Assembly: GCF_947501415.1 (NCBI RefSeq)
Contig: NZ_CANMVL010000002.1
Span: 124,001-188,000 of the forward strand
Source: an uncultured Halomonas sp.
GTDB lineage: Bacteria; Pseudomonadota; Gammaproteobacteria; Pseudomonadales; Halomonadaceae
Length of the DNA: 64,000 bases
Direction: 5' to 3'
Positions within the stretch are counted from its first letter, which is position 1; each line of letters starts with the position of its first letter. Both the position numbers and the translations under genes were made by a program. The notes under the pieces are model-generated. The model had not been told where the DNA came from, did no database searches, and saw only the letters and a list, made by a program, of their open reading frames with translations. This document shows, piece after piece, positions 52,885 through 62,421 of this stretch.

Positions 52885-54549
52885 TTACTCGCTTGCGGCC
52901 TTGTCGACGGCATCGGCACGCAGCTTGAAGCGTTGGATCTTGCCACTCGGTGTCTTGGGCAGCTCATCCACAAACTCGACCACCCGCGGGAAGGCGTGGG
53001 TCGAGAGGCGCTCGCGGACCTGCTGACGGATCTCGTCGGCCAGGACATCGCTCGGTTCAAAGCCATCGCGCAGCACCACATAGGACTTGATGATCTCGCC
53101 GCGGATCTCATCAGGCTGGCCCACGGCGGCCGATTCGGCCACCGCCGGGTGCGTCATGACACTATTCTCGACATCGGTCGGCCCAACCCGATAGCCGGCG
53201 GTGGTGATGATATCGTCATCGCGGCCGGCGAACTGGAAGGTGCCATCCTCGTTGCGGACCACCACGTCACCGGTCAGGTAGTAGCCCTCGGCGAAGGGGT
53301 GCTTCTCCTGCCAGGTATAACCGGGGAAGAAGAAGGCCGGAGAGTTCTTGATATCCACCGCCAGCACCCCCGGCTCGCCCGGCGGCAGCTCGTTGTACTC
53401 GGCATCGAGGATCGCCAGGCGATAGCCGGGCATGGGTACCCCCATGCCACCGGCATGCTTGGGATGCTCGAGGGCCTGATGGTTGTTGCAGGTCATGCCG
53501 GTTTCGGTCTGACCATAGTGGTCCGTTACCGGGCACCCCAGGGAGCGCTCCACCCAGTTCACCACCTCGGTATTGAGCGGCTCGCCGGCAGAGCTGGCCG
53601 CGCGTAGCTCGAGAGTCTCATGGGCATCATCGAACAGGCCGGAAGCCTTCATCAGGCGATAGGCGGTGGGGGCAGCGGCGAAGTTGGTAAGCCGGTGACG
53701 GCGCATGAAGGCCAGGGCGCCTTCGGCCGTAAAGCCGGCCTCACAGAAATGCGTGGTCACACCCAGCAGCAGCGGTCCGGTGATGGCGTAGTAGAGGCCG
53801 TAGGCCCAGCCCGGATCGGCCATGTTCCAGAAACGGTCGCTGTCACGCAGCCCGACGGCCAGCTCCATGTAGAGCGCGAAGGCTGGCATCGCGGCGAGCG
53901 GGACGGCCACGCCCTTGGGCTTGCCCACGGTGCCGGAGGTAAACATCTGCAGGAAAGGCGCCTCGCGCTCCAGGCGCGGCGGCTGGGTCTCGACCGGTGC
54001 ATTAGCCAGCGCCTGGTGCCAGTCTAGATCGTCGGCATGCTCGCTGCTGGGGCCTCCCACCGCCAGCACCGGAGGGCACTGGCTCAAGCCGTCGAACTTA
54101 TAACGATTGGCATGATCGGTTATGACCAGCTTGGTATCGGCGCGCCCCAGGCGGTAGTCGACGGAGTCGGGGCCGAAGGCGGTGAAGAGTGGCTGATAGA
54201 CAGCACCGATCCGCCAGGTGGCCAGTATGGCGACCAGTAGCTGAGGCGAGCGTGGCAGCATGCAGGCGATGCGGTCCCCCACGCCGAGGCCACGCTCGGC
54301 GAACCAGCCGGCGAGCCTGGCGCTTTCGGCCTCGAGCTCGGCGTAGGTCATCCGGTTGACGTTGCCCTGGGTGTCCTCATGGACCAGGGCCAGAACGTCG
54401 CCCCGCCCGGCTCGAAGGTGGCGACCACAGCAGGACTCGAAGGCGTTGAACTTGCCATCGTGATGGTCGTCCAGGCGGGCGATGACGTCATCGATGGAGA
54501 ATCGCTCCAGGTAGTCACGGTAGTTGGGCAGGCTGGCTTGCGTGCTCAT
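52885..54549 (-). CDS. AMP-dependent acyl-CoA synthetase
   Basis: A 554-residue adenylate-forming ligase. The P-loop-like MFTSGTVGKPKGV near 203, DHYGQTETGM near 342, the hinge YLTGDVVVRNEDG near 423 and the catalytic Lys in PKTPSGKIQRFKLR near 535 are all present. It activates a carboxylic acid to its CoA ester; medium-chain or acetate-like acids are plausible. It is the first gene of a two-gene operon with the SDR, behind a promoter region that shares the motif CAAGCGCTAG with the adjacent TetR gene. Confidence 0.9.
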   Translation of the reverse strand: MSTQASLPNYRDYLERFSIDDVIARLDDHHDGKFNAFESCCGRHLRAGRGDVLALVHEDTQGNVNRMTYAELEAESARLAGWFAERGLGVGDRIACMLPRSPQLLVAILATWRIGAVYQPLFTAFGPDSVDYRLGRADTKLVITDHANRYKFDGLSQCPPVLAVGGPSSEHADDLDWHQALANAPVETQPPRLEREAPFLQMFTSGTVGKPKGVAVPLAAMPAFALYMELAVGLRDSDRFWNMADPGWAYGLYYAITGPLLLGVTTHFCEAGFTAEGALAFMRRHRLTNFAAAPTAYRLMKASGLFDDAHETLELRAASSAGEPLNTEVVNWVERSLGCPVTDHYGQTETGMTCNNHQALEHPKHAGGMGVPMPGYRLAILDAEYNELPPGEPGVLAVDIKNSPAFFFPGYTWQEKHPFAEGYYLTGDVVVRNEDGTFQFAGRDDDIITTAGYRVGPTDVENSVMTHPAVAESAAVGQPDEIRGEIIKSYVVLRDGFEPSDVLADEIRQQVRERLSTHAFPRVVEFVDELPKTPSGKIQRFKLRADAVDKAASE

Positions 54550-54592
54550 GGGCTGTCCTCATGGGTTGTTTTGTGATTGTTATGGTTAGCAG

Positions 54593-54623
54593 TTAACGTA
54601 AGCGTAAACCTAACAAGCGCTAG
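54593..54623. promoter_or_regulatory. Candidate operators upstream of the acyl-CoA ligase
   Basis: CAAGCGCTAG at 54614-54623 recurs inverted at 55314-55323 before the TetR gene. Next to it, TTAACGTAAGCGTAAA at 54593-54608 is an imperfect palindrome reminiscent of LiuR-type (MerR family) sites of acyl-CoA degradation genes. Both are unproven. Confidence 0.4.
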
Positions 54624-54717
54624 GTCTAACCTAGCGAGTCGGACCGCACAGAACAAGAGCAGGAGCAGAGAGAAGCGCCTAGACGATGGTCGAGGCGGCG
54701 CCGAACAGGCGCCGAAT

Positions 54718-55308
54718 TCAACGAGTTGAGGCCGAGTGAGTGATCATGGCCACCAGCTCATCGGCCAGTTCGTCGGGGGTACGCGTGCCTTCCGGGTCAT
54801 ACCAGCGTACCGTCCAGTTGAGCGCCCCCATCACGAAACGGGAGACCAGGAAGCGATCACCGTGGACCAGGTCTTCTGCCAGCGCCTCGTCGATCACCTC
54901 TTCCCACAGCGCCTCGTAGGCGTCGCGCAGGTGGCTCAGATGGGCACGCGCCTCGGTGTCGAGTCGGCGCCACTCGTAGAGGGCAACCACATGGGCATTG
55001 CGATCGGTGAGCAGGGTCTCGAGGTGGGCACGCGCCATGGCATGCAAGCGTGCCGAGGCACTGCTGTCACAGCGGGCAAGCGCGTCTCGAGCGATGACCA
55101 GGGCATTCTCGGTGCCCTCTTCGATTACCGCGGCCAGGATCTCCTGCTTGTCGCGGAAATGGTGAAAGAGGCTACCGGACTTGATGCCCATCTCCTGGGC
55201 CAGCATACGCACCGTGGTACGATCGAAGCCCTCCTGGACGAACAACTGGGCGGCCAGGCGGGTCAACTCCTTGCGGCGTGGGGACGCATTCATTACATTC
55301 ATCGGCAT
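54718..55308 (-). CDS. TetR family transcriptional regulator
   Basis: A 196-residue repressor. The N-terminal HTH (GFDRTTVRMLAQEMGIKSGSL then FHHFRDKQEIL, residues about 28-60) is typical; the C-terminal ligand-binding half is helical. It sits between the acyl-CoA ligase operon and the divergent thiolase, and both flanking regions share CAAGCGCTAG. An acyl-CoA ligand is therefore likely. Three ATGs lie close together at the start (55308, 55302, 55293) and none has a clear ribosome site, so the exact start is uncertain. Confidence 0.88.
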   Translation of the reverse strand: MPMNVMNASPRRKELTRLAAQLFVQEGFDRTTVRMLAQEMGIKSGSLFHHFRDKQEILAAVIEEGTENALVIARDALARCDSSASARLHAMARAHLETLLTDRNAHVVALYEWRRLDTEARAHLSHLRDAYEALWEEVIDEALAEDLVHGDRFLVSRFVMGALNWTVRWYDPEGTRTPDELADELVAMITHSASTR

Positions 55309-55313
55309 TCACA

Positions 55314-55323
55314 CTAGCGCTTG
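55314..55323. promoter_or_regulatory. Copy of the CAAGCGCTAG motif before the TetR gene
   Basis: CTAGCGCTTG here is the reverse complement of 54614-54623. It lies six bases from the TetR start and 145 bases before the thiolase. Two tandem copies of CCATAACGACCAT follow at about 55389-55425. Confidence 0.4.
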
Positions 55324-55467
55324 CTTGGTTGAATGTGAGAGAACCACAGCCCCGCCAGTCGGTCAACGTGACACAGGGCAACCTACAACCATAACGACCA
55401 TCACAGCCATAACGACCATTACAACGCGGCCCCATCGGGTACCGCTCTCCACATCGGGAGAACCATC

Positions 55468-56655
55468 ATGAGCCACTCCAACGATATCGTCTTCCTCTCC
55501 GCCGCTCGCACCCCCATGGGCGGCATGCTTGGCAGCCTCTCCAGCCTCACCGCTCCCGAGCTCGGTGCCGTGGCCATCCGCGCCGCCATCGAACGCGCCG
55601 GCATCGACGCCGAGAGCATCGATGAGGGCATCATGGGGTGCGTGCTGCCGGCCGGCGTCAAGCAGGGGCCCGCGCGTCAGGCCATGCGCCAGGCGGGCAT
55701 CCCCGATGCCATCGGTGCCACCACCATCAACAAGCTGTGTGGCTCGGGCATGAAGGCCACCATGCTGGCCCATGATCTGATTCGCGCGGGTAGCGCCGAG
55801 GTCGCCCTGGCCGGCGGCATGGAGTCCATGTCCAACGCCCCGCATGTGCTGCCCAAGGCCCGCGCCGGGTATCGCCTGGGGCATGGCGAACTGAAGGATC
55901 ACATGTTCCTCGACGGCCTCGAGGATGCCGAGACCGGCAAGCTGATGGGCGTGTTCGCCCAGGATATCGCCACCCAGCGCGACTACAGCCGCGAGCGCCT
56001 CGACGACTTCGCCATCGCCTCGCTGGAGCGTGCCATGGAGGCGACCAACGCCGGCCACCTGGATGCCGAGATGGCACCGGTCACCGTCACCAGCCGCAAG
56101 GGCGAAAGCGTGGTCAGCCATGATGAGCAGCCCTTCCAGGCCAAGCTCGACAAGATCCGTTCACTGCGCCCCGCCTTCGCCAAGGAGGGCACCATCACGG
56201 CGGCCAACGCCAGTTCCATCTCCGATGGCGCATCGGCCTTGATCCTGGCAAGCGGTGCCGCCGCCGAGCGGCTTGCCGCCAAGCCTCTGGCACGCATGCT
56301 GGGCCACAGCACCCACTCCCAGCACCCCAGTGAGTTCACCATCGCCCCGGTGGGCGCCATCGACAAGCTGATGAAGAAGCTCGACTGGAGCGTGGACGAC
56401 GTCGACCTGTTCGAGATCAACGAGGCCTTCGCCGTGGTCACCCTGCTGGCCATGGACGGACTCGATATCCCCCATGACAAGGTCAACGTCTTCGGCGGTG
56501 CCTGCGCCCAGGGCCACCCCATCGGCTCCACCGGCTCGCGTATCATCGCGACCCTGATCCACGCCCTGCGCACCAAGGGTGGCAAGCGCGGCATCGCCAG
56601 CCTTTGCATCGGCGGCGGTGAAGCCACGGCGGTGGCCGTCGAGCTGATCGATTAA
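55468..56655 (+). CDS. Acetyl-CoA C-acyltransferase (thiolase)
   Basis: A 395-residue thiolase. The nucleophile Cys is in INKLCGSGMKA near 91, ALAGGMESMSNAP near 113, the substrate loop INEAFAV near 318 with NEAF, and the C-terminal GGACAQGHPIGSTGSRI near 347 and CIGGGEATAVAVE near 380 carry the catalytic His and second Cys. It may cleave 3-ketoacyl-CoA or condense acetyl-CoA. Its position, divergent from the TetR regulator, suggests the last beta-oxidation step of the neighbouring ligase/SDR pathway. GGAG precedes the ATG. Confidence 0.93.
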   Translation: MSHSNDIVFLSAARTPMGGMLGSLSSLTAPELGAVAIRAAIERAGIDAESIDEGIMGCVLPAGVKQGPARQAMRQAGIPDAIGATTINKLCGSGMKATMLAHDLIRAGSAEVALAGGMESMSNAPHVLPKARAGYRLGHGELKDHMFLDGLEDAETGKLMGVFAQDIATQRDYSRERLDDFAIASLERAMEATNAGHLDAEMAPVTVTSRKGESVVSHDEQPFQAKLDKIRSLRPAFAKEGTITAANASSISDGASALILASGAAAERLAAKPLARMLGHSTHSQHPSEFTIAPVGAIDKLMKKLDWSVDDVDLFEINEAFAVVTLLAMDGLDIPHDKVNVFGGACAQGHPIGSTGSRIIATLIHALRTKGGKRGIASLCIGGGEATAVAVELID

Positions 56656-56660
56656 GGACA

Positions 56661-56686
56661 AGCGGGCGACATTCATGTCGCCCGCT
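56661..56686 (+). terminator. Terminator hairpin after the thiolase
   Basis: AGCGGGCGACAT, loop TC, ATGTCGCCCGCT: a perfect 12-bp stem starting six bases past the stop codon. Confidence 0.75.
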
Positions 56687-56693
56687 GGCTACC

Positions 56694-56880
56694 TTACCCT
56701 GACAGGGCCACTACCACACGCCCACGAACCCTTCCGGCCAGCAGGTCGTTGGCCGCCTCAATGGCGTCCTCCAGGGGTGATGGAGCGGGTGATGATATCA
56801 ATCTGATGGGGGACCAACGGACACCCGACTTGAAAAGCTTCGCCAGTCACCAACGACCACGTAGCGATGACATGACAGCC
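56694..56880 (-). pseudogene. Remnant of a zinc-type (medium-chain) alcohol dehydrogenase
   Basis: On the minus strand the last codons read LEDAIEAANDLLAGRVRGRV and end VVALSG-stop, the typical C-terminus of a medium-chain dehydrogenase. Just upstream, QIDIITRSITP reads in another frame: one base is missing in a run of C at about 56774-56778. Everything N-terminal to about 60 residues is gone. The rest of this intergenic space up to 56946 shows nothing else. Confidence 0.6.
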
Positions 56881-56946
56881 TATGGGTTGCTGATTAAACT
56901 CAAAAAGTGACAGCCCAGGACTCATCTATCAGATAAGGCGAAGCTA

Positions 56947-57963
56947 ATGACCAATATTGCGCTGCTAATTGCGGGTATTACGATCGTGCTGGTGACGCTA
57001 TATGACCTGTGCAAGTCGACCCTTTCCCTGGCAGGTGCCGGTCCCATCACGAGAGGAGTTTCCGGAGGTGTATGGGGAGTAGCGAGACGGCTTGGCTATT
57101 CTCTTGACATGCCCCTGCTATTACGAGCACCAGGCCCCACCTTGGTCCTGCTACTGCTACTGAGCTGGGTTCTCTTGTTCTGGTCCGGCTGGTGGCTGAT
57201 CTTCACCGGCAACCCTTATTCCGTCGTGAACAGTACCACTTACCAACCGGCCAGCCTGGCCGAGCGTGCCTACTTCGTCGGGTATACCCTGACTACGCTT
57301 GGGTATGGCGACTACACACCACTGCAGACGCCATGGAAACTGGCGTCTATCCTCTGTGCCATCAATGGATTCACATTGTTCACCCTGGCCATCACTTACT
57401 GGTTATCGATCGTTTCTTCTGTCGTCAAAAAGCGAAAATTAGCCCTCATGGTCAGCCGACTAGGAGAGACCCCAATAGAGATATTGGAGAATACTCGTGG
57501 CTCCGGAGATTTTTCCATTCTCGGCAACAAGCTGGAAAATATACTCGAAGATATTACCGAGATCGGGCAACAGCAACACGCCTACCCTATCCTTCATTAC
57601 TACCATACTTCAAACGTAAAAGAAGCTCTTCCCGTCTCCCTCACCAAACTATATATTTCCCTACAGGTAGTGAACTTTGGGTGTTCCTCTCTATCTTGCA
57701 TGACCCGATTTGAAGTCACTTCGGCCATCGCAACACTGGATGACTTTCTCGCCTCTTCCTCAGGAAAAGTAAGCACGAGGCGGAGTGCCAGAGTCACAAC
57801 CCATGTCGACGACAAGCTGGGCTTTGTGGGCTTCGACAAATCCCATAGTGACATACTGGATCATCTTGAAACGTTGCCTCTTGTTCCCGCGCTCACTGCC
57901 TACCTAACAAAAGAGGGTTGGCAGTGGAAAGAGGTATGGCGGCGAAAGACCTGCACCAGCTGA
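56947..57963 (+). CDS. Potassium channel family protein
   Basis: A 338-residue membrane protein. Hydrophobic segments lie at about 4-24, 58-80 and 135-158; a pore loop between the last two holds TTLGYGDYTP (residues about 115-124), with the K+ selectivity filter as GYGD. The remaining 175 residues are soluble and unassigned, probably a cytoplasmic regulatory part. GC content is lower than in the neighbours and codon use looks different, hinting at transfer. It stands alone between a dehydrogenase remnant and fetB. Confidence 0.85.
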   Translation: MTNIALLIAGITIVLVTLYDLCKSTLSLAGAGPITRGVSGGVWGVARRLGYSLDMPLLLRAPGPTLVLLLLLSWVLLFWSGWWLIFTGNPYSVVNSTTYQPASLAERAYFVGYTLTTLGYGDYTPLQTPWKLASILCAINGFTLFTLAITYWLSIVSSVVKKRKLALMVSRLGETPIEILENTRGSGDFSILGNKLENILEDITEIGQQQHAYPILHYYHTSNVKEALPVSLTKLYISLQVVNFGCSSLSCMTRFEVTSAIATLDDFLASSSGKVSTRRSARVTTHVDDKLGFVGFDKSHSDILDHLETLPLVPALTAYLTKEGWQWKEVWRRKTCTS

Positions 57964-58074
57964 CGTCTATCAAAGACGGAATACCCAAAACTCTCGCCAC
58001 GGACTACATACTGAACCCAGTGTCTTCACTATGATCGCATCGAGCCGCTCGATGACCAGCAGCCCATAGAGTGG

Positions 58075-58878
58075 CTATCCCCTGGGGCGAGACAGGCGAT
58101 CCAGGCGCAGTCGCTGACGGTCATCGAATAACCGGCGACTTCCCGCTGCCACCGCGGCCAGGGTGCCGAAGCCGGTACCCAGCGTGATGGTGAACATCAC
58201 CAGAATCTGGTACTTCACCGCCAGCGCCGGCGACGTGCCGGCCAGTATCTGACCAGTCATCATCCCCGGCAGGCTGACCACCCCGGCGGCGGCCATGGCG
58301 TTGATCATCGGCATCAGGCCGCTGCGCATCGCCTCGCGGCGAATATCGCCGACCGCCAGCTGCCAGGGCTCCCCGAGCATCAGACGGTTCTCGATCACGG
58401 CTCGCTGGCGCCAGGCAGTATCGGTGAGCCGGTCCAGTGCCAGTGCTACACCGGTCATGGTGTTGCCGAGCATCATGCCGAGCAGCGGGATGGCGTACTG
58501 GGGCCGGTACCAGGGCTCCGGACCGATGATCAGGGTCAGGGTAAGCACGGTGACCGTGAAGGAGGAGAGGAACATCGCCACGGTGCCAATACCGAAGGTC
58601 CAGCCGTTCAGCAGACGGCGCTGTTGGCGCGCCGTCACCTCGCGCCCGGCGATCAGGAGCATGGCGAGCGCCATCAACGCCACCCAGTGCAGACGTGCCG
58701 AGGCGAACAGCGCCTCCAGCACCAGGCCGACCAGTGCAAGCTGAATGATGGTACGTGTTGCGGCGATGATCAGGCTCTTGCCCATGCCCAGCCGGGCAAT
58801 GGCCGTACAGCCGGCCAGCGCCACCACCAGCAGGGCCGCCAGGGCCAGCTGCCACCAGCCAAGCGCAATCACATCCAT
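58075..58878 (-). CDS. fetB: FetB-type ABC transporter permease
   Basis: A 267-residue permease of the UPF0014 family (FetB/YbbM) with about seven membrane segments. GLVLEALFAS near 50, IPLLGMMLGNTMTGVALALDRL near 130-151 and SLPGMMTGQILAGTSPALAVKYQI near 202-225 are family marks. In E. coli FetAB exports iron and protects against peroxide stress. It overlaps the ATPase gene fetA by ten bases and forms an operon with it. Confidence 0.9.
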   Translation of the reverse strand: MDVIALGWWQLALAALLVVALAGCTAIARLGMGKSLIIAATRTIIQLALVGLVLEALFASARLHWVALMALAMLLIAGREVTARQQRRLLNGWTFGIGTVAMFLSSFTVTVLTLTLIIGPEPWYRPQYAIPLLGMMLGNTMTGVALALDRLTDTAWRQRAVIENRLMLGEPWQLAVGDIRREAMRSGLMPMINAMAAAGVVSLPGMMTGQILAGTSPALAVKYQILVMFTITLGTGFGTLAAVAAGSRRLFDDRQRLRLDRLSRPRG

Positions 58879-59483
58879 GCCGTCACCTCTATCAGCTCGC
58901 TGCCCGCGATGCGCCAGTGGCGTTGTGCCACCCGGGCGATCTGGTCAGGGTCGTGGGCGACCCAGATCACCGGCCAGCCCCGGTCCCGGATGCGCTGAAT
59001 CAACCAGGTCTCAACCCGCCGGGTGGTGGCGTCGTCCAGGTTGGCGGTGGGCTCGTCGAGTAGCAGAGTTGCCGGCTCACGCCAGACCGCCCGCAGCAGC
59101 GCCAGGCGCTGCTTCTCCCCGGAGGAGAGCCGCGCCACCTGCCAGTCCAGCACTTCTGGGGTAAAGCCCAACGCCTCCAGGTCCGTGTCACTGGGCCGGA
59201 GCATATGCTCGCCCACCCGCTCCGCCCACCACTGGCTCTCTGCAGGCACCAGCATCACCCGCCCCCGCCACGCATGAGCCGGCAATGATGACTGGGCAAT
59301 ATCGCCAAGCCACACCTCACCGGCGTGGGGCTCAAGGTCAGCCACGGCACGCAGCAGGCGGCTCTTGCCGGAGCCGCTGGGGCCCGTGAGACAGTGGATC
59401 TCGCCAGGGGCGATGTCGAGGCTTGCCTCGATGAGGGTACCGACGCCGACACGCACCAGACTCAGTGAAGGGTATCCGACCAA
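58869..59483 (-). CDS. fetA: FetA-type ABC transporter ATP-binding protein
   Basis: A 204-residue ABC ATPase. Walker A GPSGSGKS near 34, signature LSSGEKQR near 119 and Walker B TLLLDEPTANLD near 138 are intact. It pairs with FetB. The start is TTG 59483, chosen because TGGAGG lies five bases upstream and no ATG suits; the usual length supports it. Its promoter lies in the 184-base region shared with divergent acr3. Confidence 0.88.
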   Translation of the reverse strand: MVGYPSLSLVRVGVGTLIEASLDIAPGEIHCLTGPSGSGKSRLLRAVADLEPHAGEVWLGDIAQSSLPAHAWRGRVMLVPAESQWWAERVGEHMLRPSDTDLEALGFTPEVLDWQVARLSSGEKQRLALLRAVWREPATLLLDEPTANLDDATTRRVETWLIQRIRDRGWPVIWVAHDPDQIARVAQRHWRIAGSELIEVTAWM

Positions 59484-59545
59484 GGCGACCTCCAGAGTAA
59501 CAATATCGACGCCATCAAGGGCGGCTGATTACCCGCCGCATTGGG

Positions 59546-59567
59546 AATATATGAAATTCCATATATT
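59546..59567. promoter_or_regulatory. ArsR-type operator before acr3
   Basis: AATATATG and CATATATT around AAATTC form a perfect 8-bp inverted repeat 101-122 bases upstream of acr3. Nearly the same sequence occurs at 63483-63502, upstream of the other arm of the arsenic locus. Confidence 0.7.
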
Positions 59568-59667
59568 ATCAACGAGAGCAGAGCCAAAGCCAACGGGCTG
59601 CACTGAGTCACCGACTCCCGGTGCCCATGGCATTCAAAGAGACGCGCCGTCTGACAGGAGCCACGCC

Positions 59668-60744
59668 ATGACCCAGCAACCACACGCCCCATCACCCAGC
59701 ATCGCAGACGGCATGGGGCTATTCGAGCGCTTCCTATCCCTTTGGGTGGCGCTGGCCATCATCGTCGGGGTGCTGCTCGGCCAGCTCGTCCCGGCGGTGC
59801 CTGAGACGCTGTCACGCTTCGAAGTCGCCCAGGTATCGATCCCCGTAGCCATCCTGATCTGGGCGATGATCTTTCCGATGATGGCCCAAATCGACTTCTC
59901 GGCGGTGCTCGGTGTGCGCCGCCAGCCCAAGGGGCTGATCATCACCACCACAGTGAACTGGCTGATCAAGCCCTTCACCATGTTTGCCATCGCCTGGTTC
60001 TTTCTGATGGTGGTTTTCCGTCCTTTGATCCCGGAACCTCTGGCCAGCCAGTACCTGGCCGGGGCCATACTACTGGGGGCGGCCCCCTGCACCGCCATGG
60101 TCTTCGTGTGGAGCACCCTGACCCGGGGCGACGCCGCCTACACCCTGGTTCAGGTCGCCCTCAACGACCTGATCATGCTGTTCGCCTTCGCGCCCATCGT
60201 GGTCTTTCTGCTCGGGGTCTCCAATATCCAGGTACCCTGGGACACCGTAGCGCTGTCGGTGGTGCTCTATATCGTGATCCCGCTTACCGCGGGCGTCGTG
60301 ACCCGGCGCGCCTTGATCGCCCGCCGCGGCGACGAGTGGTATGACAACGTCTTTATGAAACGTATCGGCCCGGTGACACCGATTGGCCTTATCGTGACCC
60401 TGGTGCTGCTGTTCGCCTTCCAGGGCGAGGTGATCCTCGGGGCGCCGCTGCATATCGTGCTGATCGCCATCCCGCTGATCCTTCAAACCTTCCTGATCTT
60501 CTTCATCGCCTACGGCTGGGCCAAGGCGTGGCGAGTGCCCCATAGCGTGGCTGCCCCAGGGGCGATGATCGGCGCCAGCAACTTCTTCGAGCTGGCCGTC
60601 GCCGCCGCCATCGCTCTGTTCGGCCTGCAGTCCGGCGCGGTCCTCGCCACGGTGGTCGGCGTGCTGGTGGAGGTGCCGCTAATGCTGGCCCTCGTGCGCA
60701 TCGCCAACAAGACCCGGCACCACTTCCCCGAGGACGAGGCATAG
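59668..60744 (+). CDS. acr3: Arsenite efflux transporter, ACR3 family
   Basis: A 358-residue inner-membrane carrier with ten hydrophobic segments that exports As(III). The conserved cysteine is in LLGAAPCTAMVFVWS near 136; the family Glu lies in GASNFFELAVAAAI near 310. The ATG at 59668 follows AGGAG; the frame is open upstream to 59365 but that part overlaps fetA and has no family similarity. It is convergent with arsR and has an ArsR-type operator upstream. Confidence 0.93.
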   Translation: MTQQPHAPSPSIADGMGLFERFLSLWVALAIIVGVLLGQLVPAVPETLSRFEVAQVSIPVAILIWAMIFPMMAQIDFSAVLGVRRQPKGLIITTTVNWLIKPFTMFAIAWFFLMVVFRPLIPEPLASQYLAGAILLGAAPCTAMVFVWSTLTRGDAAYTLVQVALNDLIMLFAFAPIVVFLLGVSNIQVPWDTVALSVVLYIVIPLTAGVVTRRALIARRGDEWYDNVFMKRIGPVTPIGLIVTLVLLFAFQGEVILGAPLHIVLIAIPLILQTFLIFFIAYGWAKAWRVPHSVAAPGAMIGASNFFELAVAAAIALFGLQSGAVLATVVGVLVEVPLMLALVRIANKTRHHFPEDEA

Positions 60745-60789
60745 GCCACTACCGTACCTGTGGGCGATGCCGAGAGACGCCAAGACTAA

Positions 60790-61140
60790 TCAGCACAGTG
60801 CCGCTCGCCGCTCCGGGCGGTTGCCCATGCGCGCCAGGCGCTCCTGCAAGGTGGCAAGGGCGCCTGCGTGCCCTTCGGCGGCGGCCTCCAGTGCGGCCGC
60901 CGCCCACTGGGGCAGTGCCGGTGCCAGGCCGTAGTAGACCCACTGGCCCTCACGTCGGTCGTTGAGCAGTCCGCAGTGGCGCAACTGAGCGAGATGACGG
61001 GAGACCTTGGGTTGCGAGGCTTCCAGGGCATGGGTCATCTCGCAGACACACAGCTCCCCTTCGCGCAGGATCAGCAGGGTGAGCATCAGGCGCGTCTCAT
61101 CACTCAGGCACTTGAACAGGCGCAGCGGGTCCAGCGTCAT
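60790..61140 (-). CDS. arsR: ArsR family arsenic-responsive repressor
   Basis: A 116-residue winged-helix repressor. LRLFKCLSDETRL near 6-18, the arsenic-binding cysteines in ELCVCEMTHAL (Cys-x-Cys near residue 31-33), and the recognition helix SQPKVSRHLAQLRHCGLL near 43-60 are clear. Metalloid binding should release it from the two operators at 59546 and 63483. It is the last gene of gapdh-arsJ-arsR. ATG 61140 is chosen; an in-frame start at 61170 is possible. Confidence 0.93.
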   Translation of the reverse strand: MTLDPLRLFKCLSDETRLMLTLLILREGELCVCEMTHALEASQPKVSRHLAQLRHCGLLNDRREGQWVYYGLAPALPQWAAAALEAAAEGHAGALATLQERLARMGNRPERRAALC

Positions 61141-61194
61141 CGGGGGTTCCTTGTCGAGGCTCTCGACCATTCTACGCCAAGGCCCGAGCCAAGT

Positions 61195-62421
61195 TCAGGC
61201 TCGCGCTCCCCTGGGCAGGGCCAGGGCCATCAGGGCGCTGGCCACCACCAGGGCCGCCGAGATCCACAGGCAGGCGGCCAGGCCATAGGCTTGGTAGACC
61301 CAGCCGGAGAGCAGGGTGCCGGCGAGGCGCCCCATGGCATTGGCCATGTAGTAGAAGCCCACGTCCATGGAGACGCCATCGGCGCGCGCATAGTGGACGA
61401 TCAAGTAGCTGTGCCAGCTGGAGTTCACGGCGAACAGCACGCCGAAGGCCAGCAGGCCCGCCACCAGCCAACCCACCTCGGCCAGTGGCAACAGCGCCAG
61501 CAGGGCCGGCAGTCCGGCCAGGGCGAGAGCCCAGAAGACCGTAACGCCTCGCGCCCCGCCCTTGACCAGGCCGGTCAGCCGTGGCGCCTGGGTCTGAACC
61601 CCGCCATAGCCGATGACCCATATCGCCAACAGCCCGCCCACCGTCCAGTGACTCCAGCCGTGTTGCTCGAAGAGAAACACCGGCAGGGCCACCACGAACC
61701 ATACATCCCGGGAGGCAAAGAGGCAGAGCCGGGCCGCCGAGAGCACATTGACGGCCCTTGAGGAGGAGAACACCTCGCGGAACTTCGGCTTGCGAGTCTG
61801 ACGGCCCAGATCGGCGGTAAGCCGCCAGAGTGACAACATCAGTACCCCGCAGAGCATCAACGCCATCACCAGCACCGCGGCTCGAAAACCGATCAGCGTC
61901 AGCAGTGCACCGCCCAGAAAGAAGCCGGCACCCTTCAGCGCATTCTTGGAGCCGGTAAGGATCGCCACCCAGCGGTAGAGGGCACTGCCGGCGCTGACGC
62001 TCTCCCCGGGCACCAGCACCTTGACCGCGCTCTTGGCGCTCATCTTGTTGAGATCCTTGGCGACTCCTGAGAGCGCCTGGGCCGTCATCACCCAGGGCAC
62101 GCTTAGCGCCGTGGCAGGCACCATCAGCATGGTCAGGGCCAGGATCTGCAGGCCGAGCCCCAGGTTCATGATGCGATTGAGTCCCAGGCGCGCGCCCAGC
62201 CAGCCCCCCACCAGATTGGTGACCACCCCGAAGGCCTCGTAGAAGAGAAACAGCAGCGCCACTTCCAGCGGCGAGTAGCCCAGCTGGTGAAAATGAAGCA
62301 CCACCAGCATGCGCAGCGCGCCGTCGGTGAGGGTGAAGGCCCAGTAGTTACCGGTGATCAACAGGTACTGACGCACCGCGAAGGGCAGTACCTTGACGCG
62401 AGAGGCGAGGGAATCAGCCAC
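61195..62421 (-). CDS. arsJ: ArsJ, organoarsenical (1-arseno-3-phosphoglycerate) exporter
   Basis: A 408-residue major facilitator with twelve hydrophobic segments. [24 protein letters not shown] near 16-40 is the ArsJ signature start. In characterised systems GAPDH forms 1-arseno-3-phosphoglycerate from arsenate and ArsJ expels it. The start overlaps the GAPDH stop by eight bases, so both are made together. This adds arsenate resistance without an arsenate reductase. Confidence 0.93.
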   Translation of the reverse strand: MADSLASRVKVLPFAVRQYLLITGNYWAFTLTDGALRMLVVLHFHQLGYSPLEVALLFLFYEAFGVVTNLVGGWLGARLGLNRIMNLGLGLQILALTMLMVPATALSVPWVMTAQALSGVAKDLNKMSAKSAVKVLVPGESVSAGSALYRWVAILTGSKNALKGAGFFLGGALLTLIGFRAAVLVMALMLCGVLMLSLWRLTADLGRQTRKPKFREVFSSSRAVNVLSAARLCLFASRDVWFVVALPVFLFEQHGWSHWTVGGLLAIWVIGYGGVQTQAPRLTGLVKGGARGVTVFWALALAGLPALLALLPLAEVGWLVAGLLAFGVLFAVNSSWHSYLIVHYARADGVSMDVGFYYMANAMGRLAGTLLSGWVYQAYGLAACLWISAALVVASALMALALPRGARA

